From Bacteroidota bacterium (lineage in GTDB: Bacteria > Bacteroidota > Bacteroidia > Bacteroidales > Paludibacteraceae): a stretch of DNA of 64,000 nucleotides. Below are positions 34,012 through 43,060 of this stretch, piece by piece. The number at the start of each line of letters is the position of its first letter. The first letter of the stretch is position 1. Position numbers and translations under genes: made by a program. The stretch spans positions 62,001 to 126,000 of the forward strand of contig JAFNAV010000008.1 in NCBI GenBank assembly GCA_017860345.1, given 5' to 3'. Below the pieces are notes generated by a model. That model ran no database searches and was not told where the DNA came from. It worked only from the letters and a program-made list of their open reading frames with translations.

Positions 34012-34527
34012 CATGACAAAAAAAAGAATAGAAACGCGGATATAGCGGATTTTACTGCTTATCACTTTCGGTCAAACTATAAGATTTTAACCACAATAGA
34101 CACATTAGAACAATGATTTCTTGATTAAGATTTTACAATTTCATTAGATTAAATGCCGATAGGCATTTGTTCTATTGTGCTCTATATTATATATTTTCAT
34201 ATTAGTTTTCTTTCTATTGTGCCTATTGTGGTTTAATAGATGTGTACCTTGGTAGCAGGGTACAAAAGTTTTGAAACGAATATGTATATAACCTGACTAA
34301 TGTGGATAAGCAATCTGATTTATTTACTACGTAAATGGCGGATTAGTTTTCGCAACTGAAAATCAGCCGACTTCACTTGTGAAGTCTAAAATCTGTCATG
34401 TAATCCGCGTCAGGAAAACTTTTGAGTTTACAGCGAAAATCTGTTTAATCCGCTATCTCCGCGTTTCTATTCACATGAATCACTATTCATGTCCATTAAT
34501 TATAGGCAAAATAGGATTTTTGTCATG
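34012..34527. mobile_element. Non-autonomous repeat element (MITE-like), copy 1, with an inner element
   Basis: The stretch begins CATGACAAAAA and ends TTTTTGTCATG, so the tips are inverted repeats. An inner inverted repeat of about 25 bases (AATAGAAACGCGG...GCGGATT) lies near the left tip and about 60 bases in from the right tip, matching at 24 of 25 positions. A second copy with the same layout is at 54444-54741. This copy is about 220 bases longer, because it holds a further inverted-repeat element at 34087-34236. No protein-coding gene is inside. Edges are uncertain by a few bases. The stretch from corA to 34562, about 800 bases, otherwise holds nothing I can name. Confidence 0.75.
34087..34236. 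mobile_element. Second inverted-repeat element nested in copy 1
   Basis: The ends TTAACCACAATAGACACATT and the complement of ...GCCTATTGTGGTTTA match at about 21 of 25 positions. A short hairpin AAATGCC/GGCATTT lies inside. This segment is absent from the other copy of the host element. Confidence 0.65.
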
Positions 34528-34562
34528 TAGTAAAACAAAAAAAACATTTAAAAAATTTTGAA

Positions 34563-34937
34563 ATGAAAAAGTTCCAATTAATTATCGTTTTGTTTTTATT
34601 CGTATCTGGTAGTACTGCTGTAGCACAGAAAAATACGCCGCCAGCGGTTGAAAACCAAAAACAGCAAGAACAGAAAGTTAAGCCAGAGCCGGCTGAAAAA
34701 GTAAAAACCTTGTCGAATCACGTACGGCTTAACGAAAAAGAACAGAAGCAGATTACTGATGTAATGAACCGCACGCAAATACAAAAAGATAAGATTAAAA
34801 AGGCGGGATTTGATAAGAAAACCGAAGAAAAGAAGATTAAAGCTGTAAAAGAAAATCAGAAAAAGCAGATTAAGAAAATACTCGGGAAAGAGCGTTACGA
34901 TAAATACAAAGAGCTTAAAAAGAAAGATATCATGTAG
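34563..34937 (+). CDS. Small secreted Lys/Glu-rich helical protein
   Basis: A 124-residue exported protein; the signal peptide ends near 'TAVA-QK' (residue 21). The mature part is Lys-, Glu- and Gln-rich and predicted helical, with a low-complexity stretch (about 22-50) and a repeated KKxGxxKKTEEKK-like pattern. 'RLNEKEQKQITDVMN' resembles the helical start of the Spy/CpxP-like neighbour at 35093. It may be a small periplasmic protein. It starts 35 bases after the end of the repeat element and shows no clear -7 box of its own. Confidence 0.65.
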   Translation: MKKFQLIIVLFLFVSGSTAVAQKNTPPAVENQKQQEQKVKPEPAEKVKTLSNHVRLNEKEQKQITDVMNRTQIQKDKIKKAGFDKKTEEKKIKAVKENQKKQIKKILGKERYDKYKELKKKDIM

Positions 34938-35092
34938 CAGGGTGAGATGTTTGTAGTATTAATGAAATAAAAACGGAGCGCTAAAGAGTTAATAAAGATA
35001 AACTTTATACTCCCGATTAAACTTACCGTAAGGAATACAGTCATTAATAGCAAAAAGGAATCGTAATGTTTCACACTCAAAAAAAACAATTT

Positions 35093-35533
35093 ATGAAAAA
35101 GTATTTAGTGTTAGCTTTAGTAGCTGTATTCACCATGAGTTTGTCTTTACAGGCTCAGGGTCAACGTCCTAAAAGAGGAGACGACGCACCTATGCGTGTA
35201 ACGGCCAAAGACCGTGCCGACCATTTGGCAAAACAACTTGAACTTTCTGATGCTGAAAAAGCAAAAGTACTGGCTCTTTACGAACAGCAAGATAAAAAGC
35301 GTGAAGAGATGCATGCCAAAAATGAAAAATTAAGAGAAGAGCGGAAACAACAGATGGAAGCTCAGAAAGCTAAGATGGAAGAAGAACGCAAAGCCAACGA
35401 TGCCGAACTTGAAAAAATCATTGGCAAAGAAAAAATGGAAAAGTTGCAGAAAATCCGTGCCGACCGTCAGGAACGATTCAAAGAACGTAGGGGCAATCGC
35501 CGTCCGGGTAATCCTGATATGAAACCGGAATAA
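35093..35533 (+). CDS. Small secreted Spy/CpxP-like helical protein
   Basis: A 146-residue exported protein. The ATG at 35093 (MKKYLVLALV) gives a normal signal peptide ending near 'LQA-QG'; the frame opens earlier at 35066 but that start would add nine odd residues. The mature part is helical and very charged, with 'RADHLAKQLELSDAEKAKVLALYEQQ' split across about residues 45-70 recalling the Spy/LTxxQ fold, then a Glu/Lys/Arg-rich helix and an Arg-rich tail. A role as an envelope stress chaperone is possible but not shown. An intrinsic terminator follows. Confidence 0.72.
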   Translation: MKKYLVLALVAVFTMSLSLQAQGQRPKRGDDAPMRVTAKDRADHLAKQLELSDAEKAKVLALYEQQDKKREEMHAKNEKLREERKQQMEAQKAKMEEERKANDAELEKIIGKEKMEKLQKIRADRQERFKERRGNRRPGNPDMKPE

Positions 35534-35572
35534 GAGCAAAGCAACAGGTATAAAAAAGAGGGAAAGCTCTGT

Positions 35573-35600
35573 GATTGAAATGGTCGCAGAGCTTTTTTTT
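35573..35600 (+). terminator. Terminator after the Spy/CpxP-like gene
   Basis: AAAGCTCTG pairs with CAGAGCTTT around a 13-base loop and is followed by eight T residues. The run ends at the murI stop codon on the other strand. Confidence 0.8.
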
Positions 35601-36447
35601 ATTCAATGTCGATATGTTCGGCTTTGATATTTTCGTTCAGAAAGATAGAGGCTGAAGTTGAAAATTTCTCGACAGACTCGGTTGTAAAATAGCGAATATC
35701 TGAGCCTTTGGTACATTTTTTCTCAATTTCGGGGTGGCGTTTTAAATAGTCGGAAAGGCTGGCAGCTACCAGTTTTCCCTGCGATACAATTTTTATGTCT
35801 TTAGGCAGATATTGCTCAATTTTGCTGATAAGCAACGGATAATGCGTACATCCTAACATGATGGCATCAATCTGATTGTCAGCTTTCAAAAGATTTTCAA
35901 GGTTTTTTCGTACAAAGTAATCGGCTCCGTCAGAGTTGTGTTCGTTGTTTTCGATTAGCGGTACCCATAGCGGACAAGCTTCCGAGGCCACGGTTATGTC
36001 TTTGTACAGCTTTGCAATTTCCAGCGGGTACGAGTTTGATTGCACGGTGCCCGAAGTAGCCAACAGGCCAATGTGTCGTGAGGTCGTTAGTTCACCAACA
36101 GCTTCAACGGTAGGCCGGATTACGCCCAATACTCTTCTTTCAGGATCGAGTCGGGGTAAATCAATTTGCTGTATCGATCGGAGCGCTTTGGCCGATGCGG
36201 TGTTGCAAGCCAGTATAACCAGATGGCATCCCATGCCGAACAGTTTTTGCACACATTCCAGTGTGTATTTGTAAACCACATCGAAAGAGCGTGTACCATA
36301 TGGTGTACGGGCATTGTCGCCCAAATAGATGTAATCGTATTCGGGCAGTTCTTCTCTTATTTTTTCAAGTATAGTGAGTCCGCCATAACCGGAATCAAAT
36401 ACTCCGATAGGACCTGGTTTTTTTGTGAGTAATGTTGTTTTGTCCAT
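35599..36447 (-). CDS. murI: Glutamate racemase
   Basis: A 282-residue racemase that supplies D-glutamate for peptidoglycan. 'GVFDSGYGGLTILEKI' is the N-terminal signature, the two catalytic Cys are in 'LACNTASAKA' (about residue 81) and 'LGCTHYPL' (about 199), and 'GDNARTPYG' lies near residue 43. Length is normal. The CapA-like gene and the M23 peptidase gene follow upstream on the same strand, making an envelope cluster. Confidence 0.95.
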   Translation of the reverse strand: MDKTTLLTKKPGPIGVFDSGYGGLTILEKIREELPEYDYIYLGDNARTPYGTRSFDVVYKYTLECVQKLFGMGCHLVILACNTASAKALRSIQQIDLPRLDPERRVLGVIRPTVEAVGELTTSRHIGLLATSGTVQSNSYPLEIAKLYKDITVASEACPLWVPLIENNEHNSDGADYFVRKNLENLLKADNQIDAIMLGCTHYPLLISKIEQYLPKDIKIVSQGKLVAASLSDYLKRHPEIEKKCTKGSDIRYFTTESVEKFSTSASIFLNENIKAEHIDIE

Positions 36448-36478
36448 ACTGCCAGTTGTTTTTCTTTTAATCAGATTA

Positions 36479-37528
36479 TCACTCTTTTACCATTTCTATC
36501 CAACCATCATCACTTATACTGATTATGTCCTTCATTTCAGGAAAATCAGCTTTTGTGAGTTCCTGAATAATTTTAATAGCCTTGTTTTGATGGTCAATCA
36601 GAGTTGCCTGATATTTTTTTTGATAAGTAGGAATAATTCTGGCTTTTACAAATTCACCCATATTATTGGTGTAAATGTGCATAAGCGGAGCTATACCACA
36701 TTTGCCGGCAATACTTACCCGGCTGTATGTCAGAAAATTCCCCAGACTATAAGCAATAAATCTGTTTTTGTAAATTTCCACTGCTCTGGTTACATGAGGC
36801 CCATGCCCCAATAAAACATCGGCTCCGGCATCAATCATCCGGTGTGCAAACAGGTGAACATTCCCTCTGTTTTCGTTTATGTAATACTCCGTTTCCCGGG
36901 TTATGTTTTGATAATCAACTCCTTCGCCGCCTGCGTGAAACGAAACGATAACAATATCGCAAAAAGATTTCAGATAACTTACCGTTCTTTCAGCTTTTTT
37001 TATGTCTTTGATATTTAGAGTAGTGGCATTGGGTGCAAAAGCACAGAAACCATAAAGTATACTATCGCGTGTCAGCGTATCAACGGGGCAGTCAAGCAGG
37101 CCTGCAAAACGAATCTTCTGTTTTCGCAGGCTTTTTTTTGTAGACTTCTGACCCACATATCCAAAATCATTAATATGATTATTGGCCAGACTAATAAAGT
37201 CAAAACCTGCATTAGCCAGCGTTTGCGCGTAACTTGTTGGCATGCCAAAGTAGTAACATCTACCTTCGGTAACACATTTTTTTACCTGAGTTGTATCATC
37301 TGTAAGTACCCCTTCCAGATTGCCAAAGGTTATATCGGCATCGTTGAGTTCCGATTGTACGTTCTTAAACAGCCTGAAACTTCCTTTTCGAGGCAGATAC
37401 GAACTATCGGGGTAATAAGTGCCGAGCATAATATCTCCTACAGCCGCTATTTTTATAATTTCCTTTTTCTGAGCATTAACAGAGGTAAACGCCAATACAC
37501 AGATAAAACTAAACAGAAGATTTTTCAT
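36479..37528 (-). CDS. CapA/PgsA-like metallophosphatase-fold exported protein
   Basis: A 349-residue protein with a signal peptide ending near 'SVNA-QK' and a CapA-type calcineurin-like fold: 'AAVGDIMLGTYYP', 'TFGNLEGVLTD', 'LANNHIND', 'SFHAGGEG' and 'GHGPHVTR' are the metal-site motifs in order. CapA (PgsA) proteins act in polyglutamate capsule assembly, but most bacterial members have no defined role. No capB or capC gene is near, so capsule synthesis is unlikely. It lies 31 bases from murI. Confidence 0.85.
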   Translation of the reverse strand: MKNLLFSFICVLAFTSVNAQKKEIIKIAAVGDIMLGTYYPDSSYLPRKGSFRLFKNVQSELNDADITFGNLEGVLTDDTTQVKKCVTEGRCYYFGMPTSYAQTLANAGFDFISLANNHINDFGYVGQKSTKKSLRKQKIRFAGLLDCPVDTLTRDSILYGFCAFAPNATTLNIKDIKKAERTVSYLKSFCDIVIVSFHAGGEGVDYQNITRETEYYINENRGNVHLFAHRMIDAGADVLLGHGPHVTRAVEIYKNRFIAYSLGNFLTYSRVSIAGKCGIAPLMHIYTNNMGEFVKARIIPTYQKKYQATLIDHQNKAIKIIQELTKADFPEMKDIISISDDGWIEMVKE

Positions 37529-37543
37529 TCAAAAAAAGTATCG

Positions 37544-38515
37544 TTAGTCAAACATTTGTCCTGAGTTATTGCTCATCTGAACCATTCGGTCGTATTCAGC
37601 CGGCGATAAATCTAAGAAGTAGTAATTCTGCGGATTCATTATTTGCCCACGCAAATGAACTTCGTAGTGCAGGTGTGGCCCGGTTGATTTTCCGGTGCTG
37701 CCTACCAATCCTATTACATCTCCGCGCTTAACTTTCTGTCCTACACGTACTTTTATGCTGCTCATATGTCCGTATAAGGTAAGGTATCCATATCCGTGAT
37801 TAATCTCCACACAATTGCCATAGCCCTGTTTCCAACCGGCACTTACTACAGTGCCGTTGCCGGTAGCAAAAATATCGGTGCCGATAGGAGCTGTAAAATC
37901 CATACCTGCATGGAAGCGACGTGTCCGGTAAACCGGGTCGATACGCCAGCCAAAGCCCGATGCCATACGCGTAAGATCTTTATTCAGTACGGGCTGTATG
38001 GCAGGGATACATTCAAGCATAGCCTCTTTGTTTTTCGACAGGTTAACCAGTTCATCGTACGATTTGGATTGAATATATATCTGTTTGCGTATTTCATTCA
38101 TTTTTTTTGTACTGGCCACCACTATCTCTGAGTTGGTCATATTAAGCAACTGTTCGTAGTACTGGGTGTTCGGAGCCGACGATCGTCTGACTTCTAAAGG
38201 TATAGGCTCGGCCTGAAATACAACCCGATAGAGGTTGTCGTCCCGTTGTTGCAAATCATTCAATACTTTCTGAACTTCTTCAAACTGGCGGTCAAGTACT
38301 TTGTACTGAGCTTGCATTCTGCTTTTTTCAAGGCCTAATTGTTTTTCTTCGGGCGAGTCAATAGTCGACACAAAAACAAAGAAAAATAAAGCTCCTAATG
38401 AGATTCCCGAAAAAAGATGTAAAAGAATTTGCTTTAGTTTATGAGCAAACGAGTGTATAATCGGCTCATAACTTAAAGTGTCGGGGTTGAAGTGAAATTT
38501 TATTTTTTTTGCCAT
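37544..38515 (-). CDS. M23-family peptidoglycan endopeptidase, membrane-anchored
   Basis: A 323-residue protein. A short cytoplasmic N-terminus precedes one transmembrane helix (about residues 30-50), a coiled-coil region (about 60-190), and a C-terminal LytM/M23 domain with 'HAGMDFTAPIGTDI' (zinc His and Asp) and 'GPHLHYEVHL' (HxH). The domain hydrolyses peptide cross-links or activates amidases, as for EnvC or NlpD. It is divergent from alaS across a 304-base gap. The C-terminal tail is short and polar. Confidence 0.9.
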   Translation of the reverse strand: MAKKIKFHFNPDTLSYEPIIHSFAHKLKQILLHLFSGISLGALFFFVFVSTIDSPEEKQLGLEKSRMQAQYKVLDRQFEEVQKVLNDLQQRDDNLYRVVFQAEPIPLEVRRSSAPNTQYYEQLLNMTNSEIVVASTKKMNEIRKQIYIQSKSYDELVNLSKNKEAMLECIPAIQPVLNKDLTRMASGFGWRIDPVYRTRRFHAGMDFTAPIGTDIFATGNGTVVSAGWKQGYGNCVEINHGYGYLTLYGHMSSIKVRVGQKVKRGDVIGLVGSTGKSTGPHLHYEVHLRGQIMNPQNYYFLDLSPAEYDRMVQMSNNSGQMFD

Positions 38516-38819
38516 AAAAAAAACGTGTGTCGGAAAAATATTCAGTCGAAGATTTTTAGAACCATAAAGTTACCTAAAATATCAATAAACTGGATGTTAG
38601 TTTATAAAAATCAGGAATAAAACTAAACTTTTATCCCTTAACTTGATGCAAAAGTAATAAATTTGAAGTATTTTTGCAGACTTTTAAAACATAATAAAAG
38701 TAAATAATACGAACTAAGTAAAGCCCATAGGGCAAATATAATGCGAAGCAAATTAGGTCTGAAGGACTAATAACATGCAAAGCTTTAATAATACGAAGTA
38801 AATAACAATAGCATATAAA
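38516..38819. other. Intergenic region between M23 peptidase and alaS with a repeated motif
   Basis: This 304-base gap is AT-rich. A -7 box (TATTTTTG, 38669-38676) serves alaS. After it come three imperfect copies of AATAnTACGAAnTAAAT at about 38704-38720, 38737-38753 and 38787-38804, and a short palindrome GCCCATAGGGC. I see no small gene. The repeats may be a leader or regulatory feature, but no known element is recognised. Confidence 0.5.
38669..38676 (+). promoter_or_regulatory. -7 promoter box of alaS
   Basis: TATTTTTG matches TAnnTTTG, giving a leader of about 140 bases before the start codon. Confidence 0.45.
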
Positions 38820-41510
38820 ATGACTTCACAGGAAATTCGTCAATCATTTCTCGATTTCTTTGCCTCTAAAGGCCATAAAATTGTGCCATCGGCTCCGATG
38901 GTCATTAAAGATGACCCTACCCTGATGTTTACCAACGCAGGGATGAATCAGTTTAAAAACATTATTCTGGGCAACGACCCGATAAAATATCCGCGTGTGG
39001 CCGACTCGCAAAAATGTTTGCGTGTAAGCGGTAAGCACAACGACCTGGAAGAGGTAGGACACGATACTTACCATCACACCATGTTCGAAATGTTGGGTAA
39101 CTGGTCCTTCGGTGACTACTTCAAGAAAGAAGCCATCGAATGGGCGTGGGAATATCTGACTGAAGTGCTGAAACTGGATAAAAATCGCTTGTATGCTACC
39201 GTTTTCGAAGGTTCGCCTGCCGAAGGTTTAGGTCGCGACGACGAAGCAGCCGCCATCTGGGCGCAATTTCTTCCTGCCGAGCGCATTATCAACGGAAATA
39301 AAAAAGACAATTTCTGGGAAATGGGCGATACCGGTCCTTGCGGTCCTTGTTCGGAAATTCATATCGATATCCGCCCCGATAGCGAACGTGCGTTGGTGGA
39401 TGGACTGACGTTGGTAAACGAAAGCCACCCGCAGGTGATCGAAATCTGGAACAACGTGTTTATGCAGTTCAATCGCAAAGCCGACGGTTCGCTTGAAGGA
39501 CTTCCTGCGAAAGTAATCGACACCGGTATGGGCTTCGAACGTTTGTGTATGGCTGTTCAGGGTAAACTTTCGAACTATGATACCGATATTTTTATCCCAA
39601 TAATTCAGGCAATTAAAGATATAACAAAGCCCCAACCTTTAAATGTAAATGGTCATATTCTTGAACCAGTAGAGAATGAAGAAGAACTCTCTGGAGGTCA
39701 GAAAGAGCTTTTTATTAAGCATCAGGAACAAAAAGCCATCGCCATGCGCGTTATCGCCGACCATATCCGTACCATTGCTTTCTCGATTACCGACGGACAG
39801 TTGCCGTCCAATGCAAAAGCAGGTTATGTGATTCGTCGTATCCTCCGTCGTGCGGTGCGTTATGGTTATACTTTCCTTGGTCAACGTCATGCTTTTATGT
39901 ATAAGCTGATTGATACCCTCTGCGAAGTAATGGGCAAGGCTTATCCTGAGTTAGTGGCACAAAAAACATTGATCGAAAAGGTGATCAAAGAAGAGGAAGA
40001 ATCGTTCCTGCGTACTTTGGAGACAGGTATAAAACTGCTGGAAAAAAGCCTCCCCCAAACCCCCTCCGATAGAGGGGGCTTATTGAGCGGCAAAGTAGCG
40101 TTTACCTTATATGACACTTATGGCTTTCCATTAGACTTGACCGAATTGATCCTCCGTGAGAATGGAATGAGTGTGGATATCAACGAATTCAATGCCGAAA
40201 TGCAGATTCAGAAAGACCGTGCGCGCAACGCTGCTGCCGTTGAAACCGGCGACTGGGTAACCGTTCGCGAAGGTGACAGCCAGTTTGTAGGCTATGACTT
40301 TACAACTGCCGACACCGAAATTTTGCGTTACCGCAAGGTGAAACAAAAAAATCAGGAATACTACCAAATCGTACTTTCCAAAACGCCTTTCTATGCTGAA
40401 ATGGGTGGACAGGTGGGCGACACCGGATTCCTGAAATCTGACAGCGAAACCATCGAAATTATCGATACTAAAAAAGAAAATAACCTGGCGGTACATATCG
40501 CTAAAAAATTACCGGCTGATGTTACCGAAGCGTTTACCGCAGTCATTGATGTGGAAAAACGTCATGCTTCAGAGTGCAATCACTCGGCTACGCACCTGCT
40601 GCACGAAGCATTGCGCGAAGTGCTGGGCACACACGTAGAGCAAAAAGGCTCGTTTGTAAGTCCCGAAGCATTGCGTTTCGACTTCTCGCATTTCCAAAAA
40701 ATGACGAAGGAAGAGATACGCGCCGTAGAAGCATTGGCCAACAAAAAGATTCGCGAGAACTATCCGTTGCAGGAACGCCGCGATACTCCTATTGCCGAAG
40801 CGCAGGCCATGGGCGCCATGGCTTTGTTTGGCGAAAAATACGGTGAAACCGTTCGCGTGATTCAGTTTGGTACTTCGGTAGAGCTTTGCGGGGGTACCCA
40901 CGTGGCTTCTACAGGCAATATCGGATTAGTACGCATTGTAGCCGAAAGCTCGATTGCCGCAGGTATCCGTCGTATCGAAGCCATCACCGGGAAAGCGGTG
41001 GAAGATTTGCTGGACAAACAGCAGGACACGCTGGCCGAAGCCAAAGAAGTGCTCAACAATGCACCTGATGTGCTCGTGGCTATTAAAAAATTAGCGGAAG
41101 AAGCCGCCGATCTTCGTAAGAAAATAGAAGCTTTCCAACATACTCAGATTTTAGCTTTGCGCGACAAGTTGCTTGCTGAAGCCAATGAAGTAAATGGCGT
41201 AAAAGTGATACGTTTCGAAGGCGATTTGTCGGCCGATCAGGTAAAGACGCTGGCTTTCCAAATCCGCAATATCCAACCCGATAAACTATTCTTCGTGGCA
41301 GGATGTGTGGTGGATGGTAAACCATCGCTCACCGTATTGCTAAGCGACGATTTAGTTGCCACAGGCCTCAACGCCACCAATATTGCCCGCGAAGCGGCCA
41401 AAGAAATTCAGGGCGGCGGCGGCGGACAACCATTTTTTGCATCGGCAGGTGGTAAAAACCCCGCCGGAATACAAAAGGCGATTGCAAAAGCATTGGAATC
41501 GGTGAAATAA
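38820..41510 (+). CDS. alaS: Alanyl-tRNA synthetase
   Basis: An 896-residue class II synthetase. The aminoacylation core opens with '[17 protein letters not shown]' and includes '[12 protein letters not shown]', the editing domain has '[13 protein letters not shown]' (zinc HxxxH) and 'CGGTHV', and a C-Ala domain closes the protein. All parts are in frame. At about residues 410-421 the sequence [13 protein letters not shown] is encoded by a GC-rich palindromic repeat (40047-40080) that has entered the gene in the linker before '[15 protein letters not shown]'. The product should still fold because this is a variable linker. A terminator follows. Confidence 0.95.
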   Translation: MTSQEIRQSFLDFFASKGHKIVPSAPMVIKDDPTLMFTNAGMNQFKNIILGNDPIKYPRVADSQKCLRVSGKHNDLEEVGHDTYHHTMFEMLGNWSFGDYFKKEAIEWAWEYLTEVLKLDKNRLYATVFEGSPAEGLGRDDEAAAIWAQFLPAERIINGNKKDNFWEMGDTGPCGPCSEIHIDIRPDSERALVDGLTLVNESHPQVIEIWNNVFMQFNRKADGSLEGLPAKVIDTGMGFERLCMAVQGKLSNYDTDIFIPIIQAIKDITKPQPLNVNGHILEPVENEEELSGGQKELFIKHQEQKAIAMRVIADHIRTIAFSITDGQLPSNAKAGYVIRRILRRAVRYGYTFLGQRHAFMYKLIDTLCEVMGKAYPELVAQKTLIEKVIKEEEESFLRTLETGIKLLEKSLPQTPSDRGGLLSGKVAFTLYDTYGFPLDLTELILRENGMSVDINEFNAEMQIQKDRARNAAAVETGDWVTVREGDSQFVGYDFTTADTEILRYRKVKQKNQEYYQIVLSKTPFYAEMGGQVGDTGFLKSDSETIEIIDTKKENNLAVHIAKKLPADVTEAFTAVIDVEKRHASECNHSATHLLHEALREVLGTHVEQKGSFVSPEALRFDFSHFQKMTKEEIRAVEALANKKIRENYPLQERRDTPIAEAQAMGAMALFGEKYGETVRVIQFGTSVELCGGTHVASTGNIGLVRIVAESSIAAGIRRIEAITGKAVEDLLDKQQDTLAEAKEVLNNAPDVLVAIKKLAEEAADLRKKIEAFQHTQILALRDKLLAEANEVNGVKVIRFEGDLSADQVKTLAFQIRNIQPDKLFFVAGCVVDGKPSLTVLLSDDLVATGLNATNIAREAAKEIQGGGGGQPFFASAGGKNPAGIQKAIAKALESVK
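40047..40080. repeat. GC-rich palindromic repeat inside alaS
   Basis: The stretch with AGCCTCCCCC at one end and AGAGGGGGCT at the other, with CCCCCTCCGATAGAGGGGG in between, is a variant of the repeat family at 2737 and 7576. It is in frame and adds residues to the linker of the synthetase. Confidence 0.7.
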
Positions 41511-41540
41511 AAAGCAACATATACATAAAACTATATTTGT

Positions 41541-41577
41541 AAAAGGCAACTCGCAATTGGGTTGCCTTTTTGTTTTT
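41541..41577 (+). terminator. Terminator after alaS
   Basis: AAAAGGCAAC pairs with GTTGCCTTTT around a ten-base loop, then a T-rich run. It separates alaS from the ATPase operon. Confidence 0.85.
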
Positions 41578-41648
41578 GTCTCTTAAAATATAAACATAAG
41601 CGTTATATTTGTATTTTTCGTAAAATAACTACGAAATATTAAAATATA

Positions 41649-41680
41649 TTTGGAATCATCCTTTTTTTGTTGTATGTTTG
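41649..41680 (+). promoter_or_regulatory. Promoter of the AAA ATPase-RloB pair
   Basis: TTTG at 41649-41652, a 20-base spacer and TATGTTTG at 41673-41680 match the Bacteroidota consensus well; the start codon is 40 bases downstream. A further TATATTTG lies at 41604-41611. Confidence 0.65.
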
Positions 41681-41719
41681 CAGCGATTTAAAATATCAAA
41701 TCTATAAACAACGAATATT

Positions 41720-43060
41720 ATGATAGCTGAATTCAAAGTTAAAAACTTTCTTTCTATAAAAACCGAACAAGTTCTGAGTTTTGAACCGACTGCCGATACT
41801 CTTATGAGGGATGAATATACGGTAGAAGTAAAAGAAGGTGTGCGTCTATTGAAAATGGCTTTAATTTATGGAGCTAATGCTTCGGGAAAAACAAATATAT
41901 TGGCTGCATTGTCATTCTTTCGGGATTTAATGCGCAAGGCTCCTGAAGATAAGAACACAGAAGTAGAGATTACTCCTTTTTTACTTGACAATGATTCCCG
42001 AAATGAACCGACAGAATTTACAATGAATTTTTATCTTGAAAATGAACGATACATTTTATATGTAAAATTGGATAGAGAAAGGATATATGAAGAAACTCTA
42101 ACATATTACCCTGGAGTGCGACCTGCTAAACTTTACGTTCGTAACTACAACATAGAGACAGATAAAAGCGACATTAAATTCGGAAACGAACTTAAACTTT
42201 CAAAAGACAGTAAAAAGATACTTTCAGGAAACACGTTTAATAATAGTAGCGTGTTAGCTGCTTTTGGAAAGTCGAATGTAGAAAGAACAAAATTAAATAT
42301 CGTTTATGATTTCTTTACAAAACATATAAATGATGTACTAGAGCCAGTTATGTCTTTGTCATCTTATATTAAAAGGAATCTAGATAAAGACAAAGACGGT
42401 AATCTGAAGAATTTCCTTAAAGATATTTTAAGGGCTTCTGATTTTAATATTTGTGATTTGAAACTCGAGAAGGAAGAGGAAATGATTACTCCCGAATTAG
42501 AAAAAGCAATCCAATCTGCAGATAATATTCCGGATAATGCCAAGCAGGATATACTACAAAAAGGTAAGATTAATAATTTTTCTCTACAGTTTAAACATCA
42601 CACTGATAATGGATACTTTGAATTGCCTGAAGAGCTTGAATCAAGAGGGACTATTCGTTTTATGGGCATGGCAGTTATATTAAAACAGTTACTTCAGGAT
42701 AATCGTATTATTTGTATTGATGAGGTTGAGACGAGTTTACATTATGAGTTACTTTCATATTTTATCAAGGTGTTTTTAGGTAATAGCCAGAAAGCTTCTC
42801 AGTTAATTATGACGACTCATGACATTAATCTGTTAAATGAAAGTTTTATTCGTCGCGATGCTGTTTGGTTTACGGATAAAGATTCGATTGGACAAACTCA
42901 TTTAGTTCGACTCTCATCCTTTGGACTACACAAGAACTTATCTCCGTATAATGCCTATAGGCAAGGTAAATTAGTAAACTTACCATTCTTCGATAGTATT
43001 TATTTAAAAGATAATAGCCTATGCGAGGAAAGTAAGAAAGAGCATTGCCATTATTGGTGA
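41720..43060 (+). CDS. AAA ATPase (AAA_15/AAA_21, OLD/RloA-like)
   Basis: A 446-residue ABC-type ATPase of the SMC/RecF-related AAA_15/21 group. Walker A is 'GANASGKT' (residues 51-58), the signature-like segment is 'LESRGTIRFMG', Walker B is 'ICIDEVETSLH' (about 331-341) and the switch His is in 'MTTHDINLL' (about 363-371). Such ATPases pair with small effector genes in phage defence (OLD, PARIS, RloA-RloB). The region is visibly more AT-rich than alaS and aroA. Its 3' end overlaps the open frame of the RloB-like gene. It has its own promoter after the alaS terminator. Confidence 0.85.
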   Translation: MIAEFKVKNFLSIKTEQVLSFEPTADTLMRDEYTVEVKEGVRLLKMALIYGANASGKTNILAALSFFRDLMRKAPEDKNTEVEITPFLLDNDSRNEPTEFTMNFYLENERYILYVKLDRERIYEETLTYYPGVRPAKLYVRNYNIETDKSDIKFGNELKLSKDSKKILSGNTFNNSSVLAAFGKSNVERTKLNIVYDFFTKHINDVLEPVMSLSSYIKRNLDKDKDGNLKNFLKDILRASDFNICDLKLEKEEEMITPELEKAIQSADNIPDNAKQDILQKGKINNFSLQFKHHTDNGYFELPEELESRGTIRFMGMAVILKQLLQDNRIICIDEVETSLHYELLSYFIKVFLGNSQKASQLIMTTHDINLLNESFIRRDAVWFTDKDSIGQTHLVRLSSFGLHKNLSPYNAYRQGKLVNLPFFDSIYLKDNSLCEESKKEHCHYW

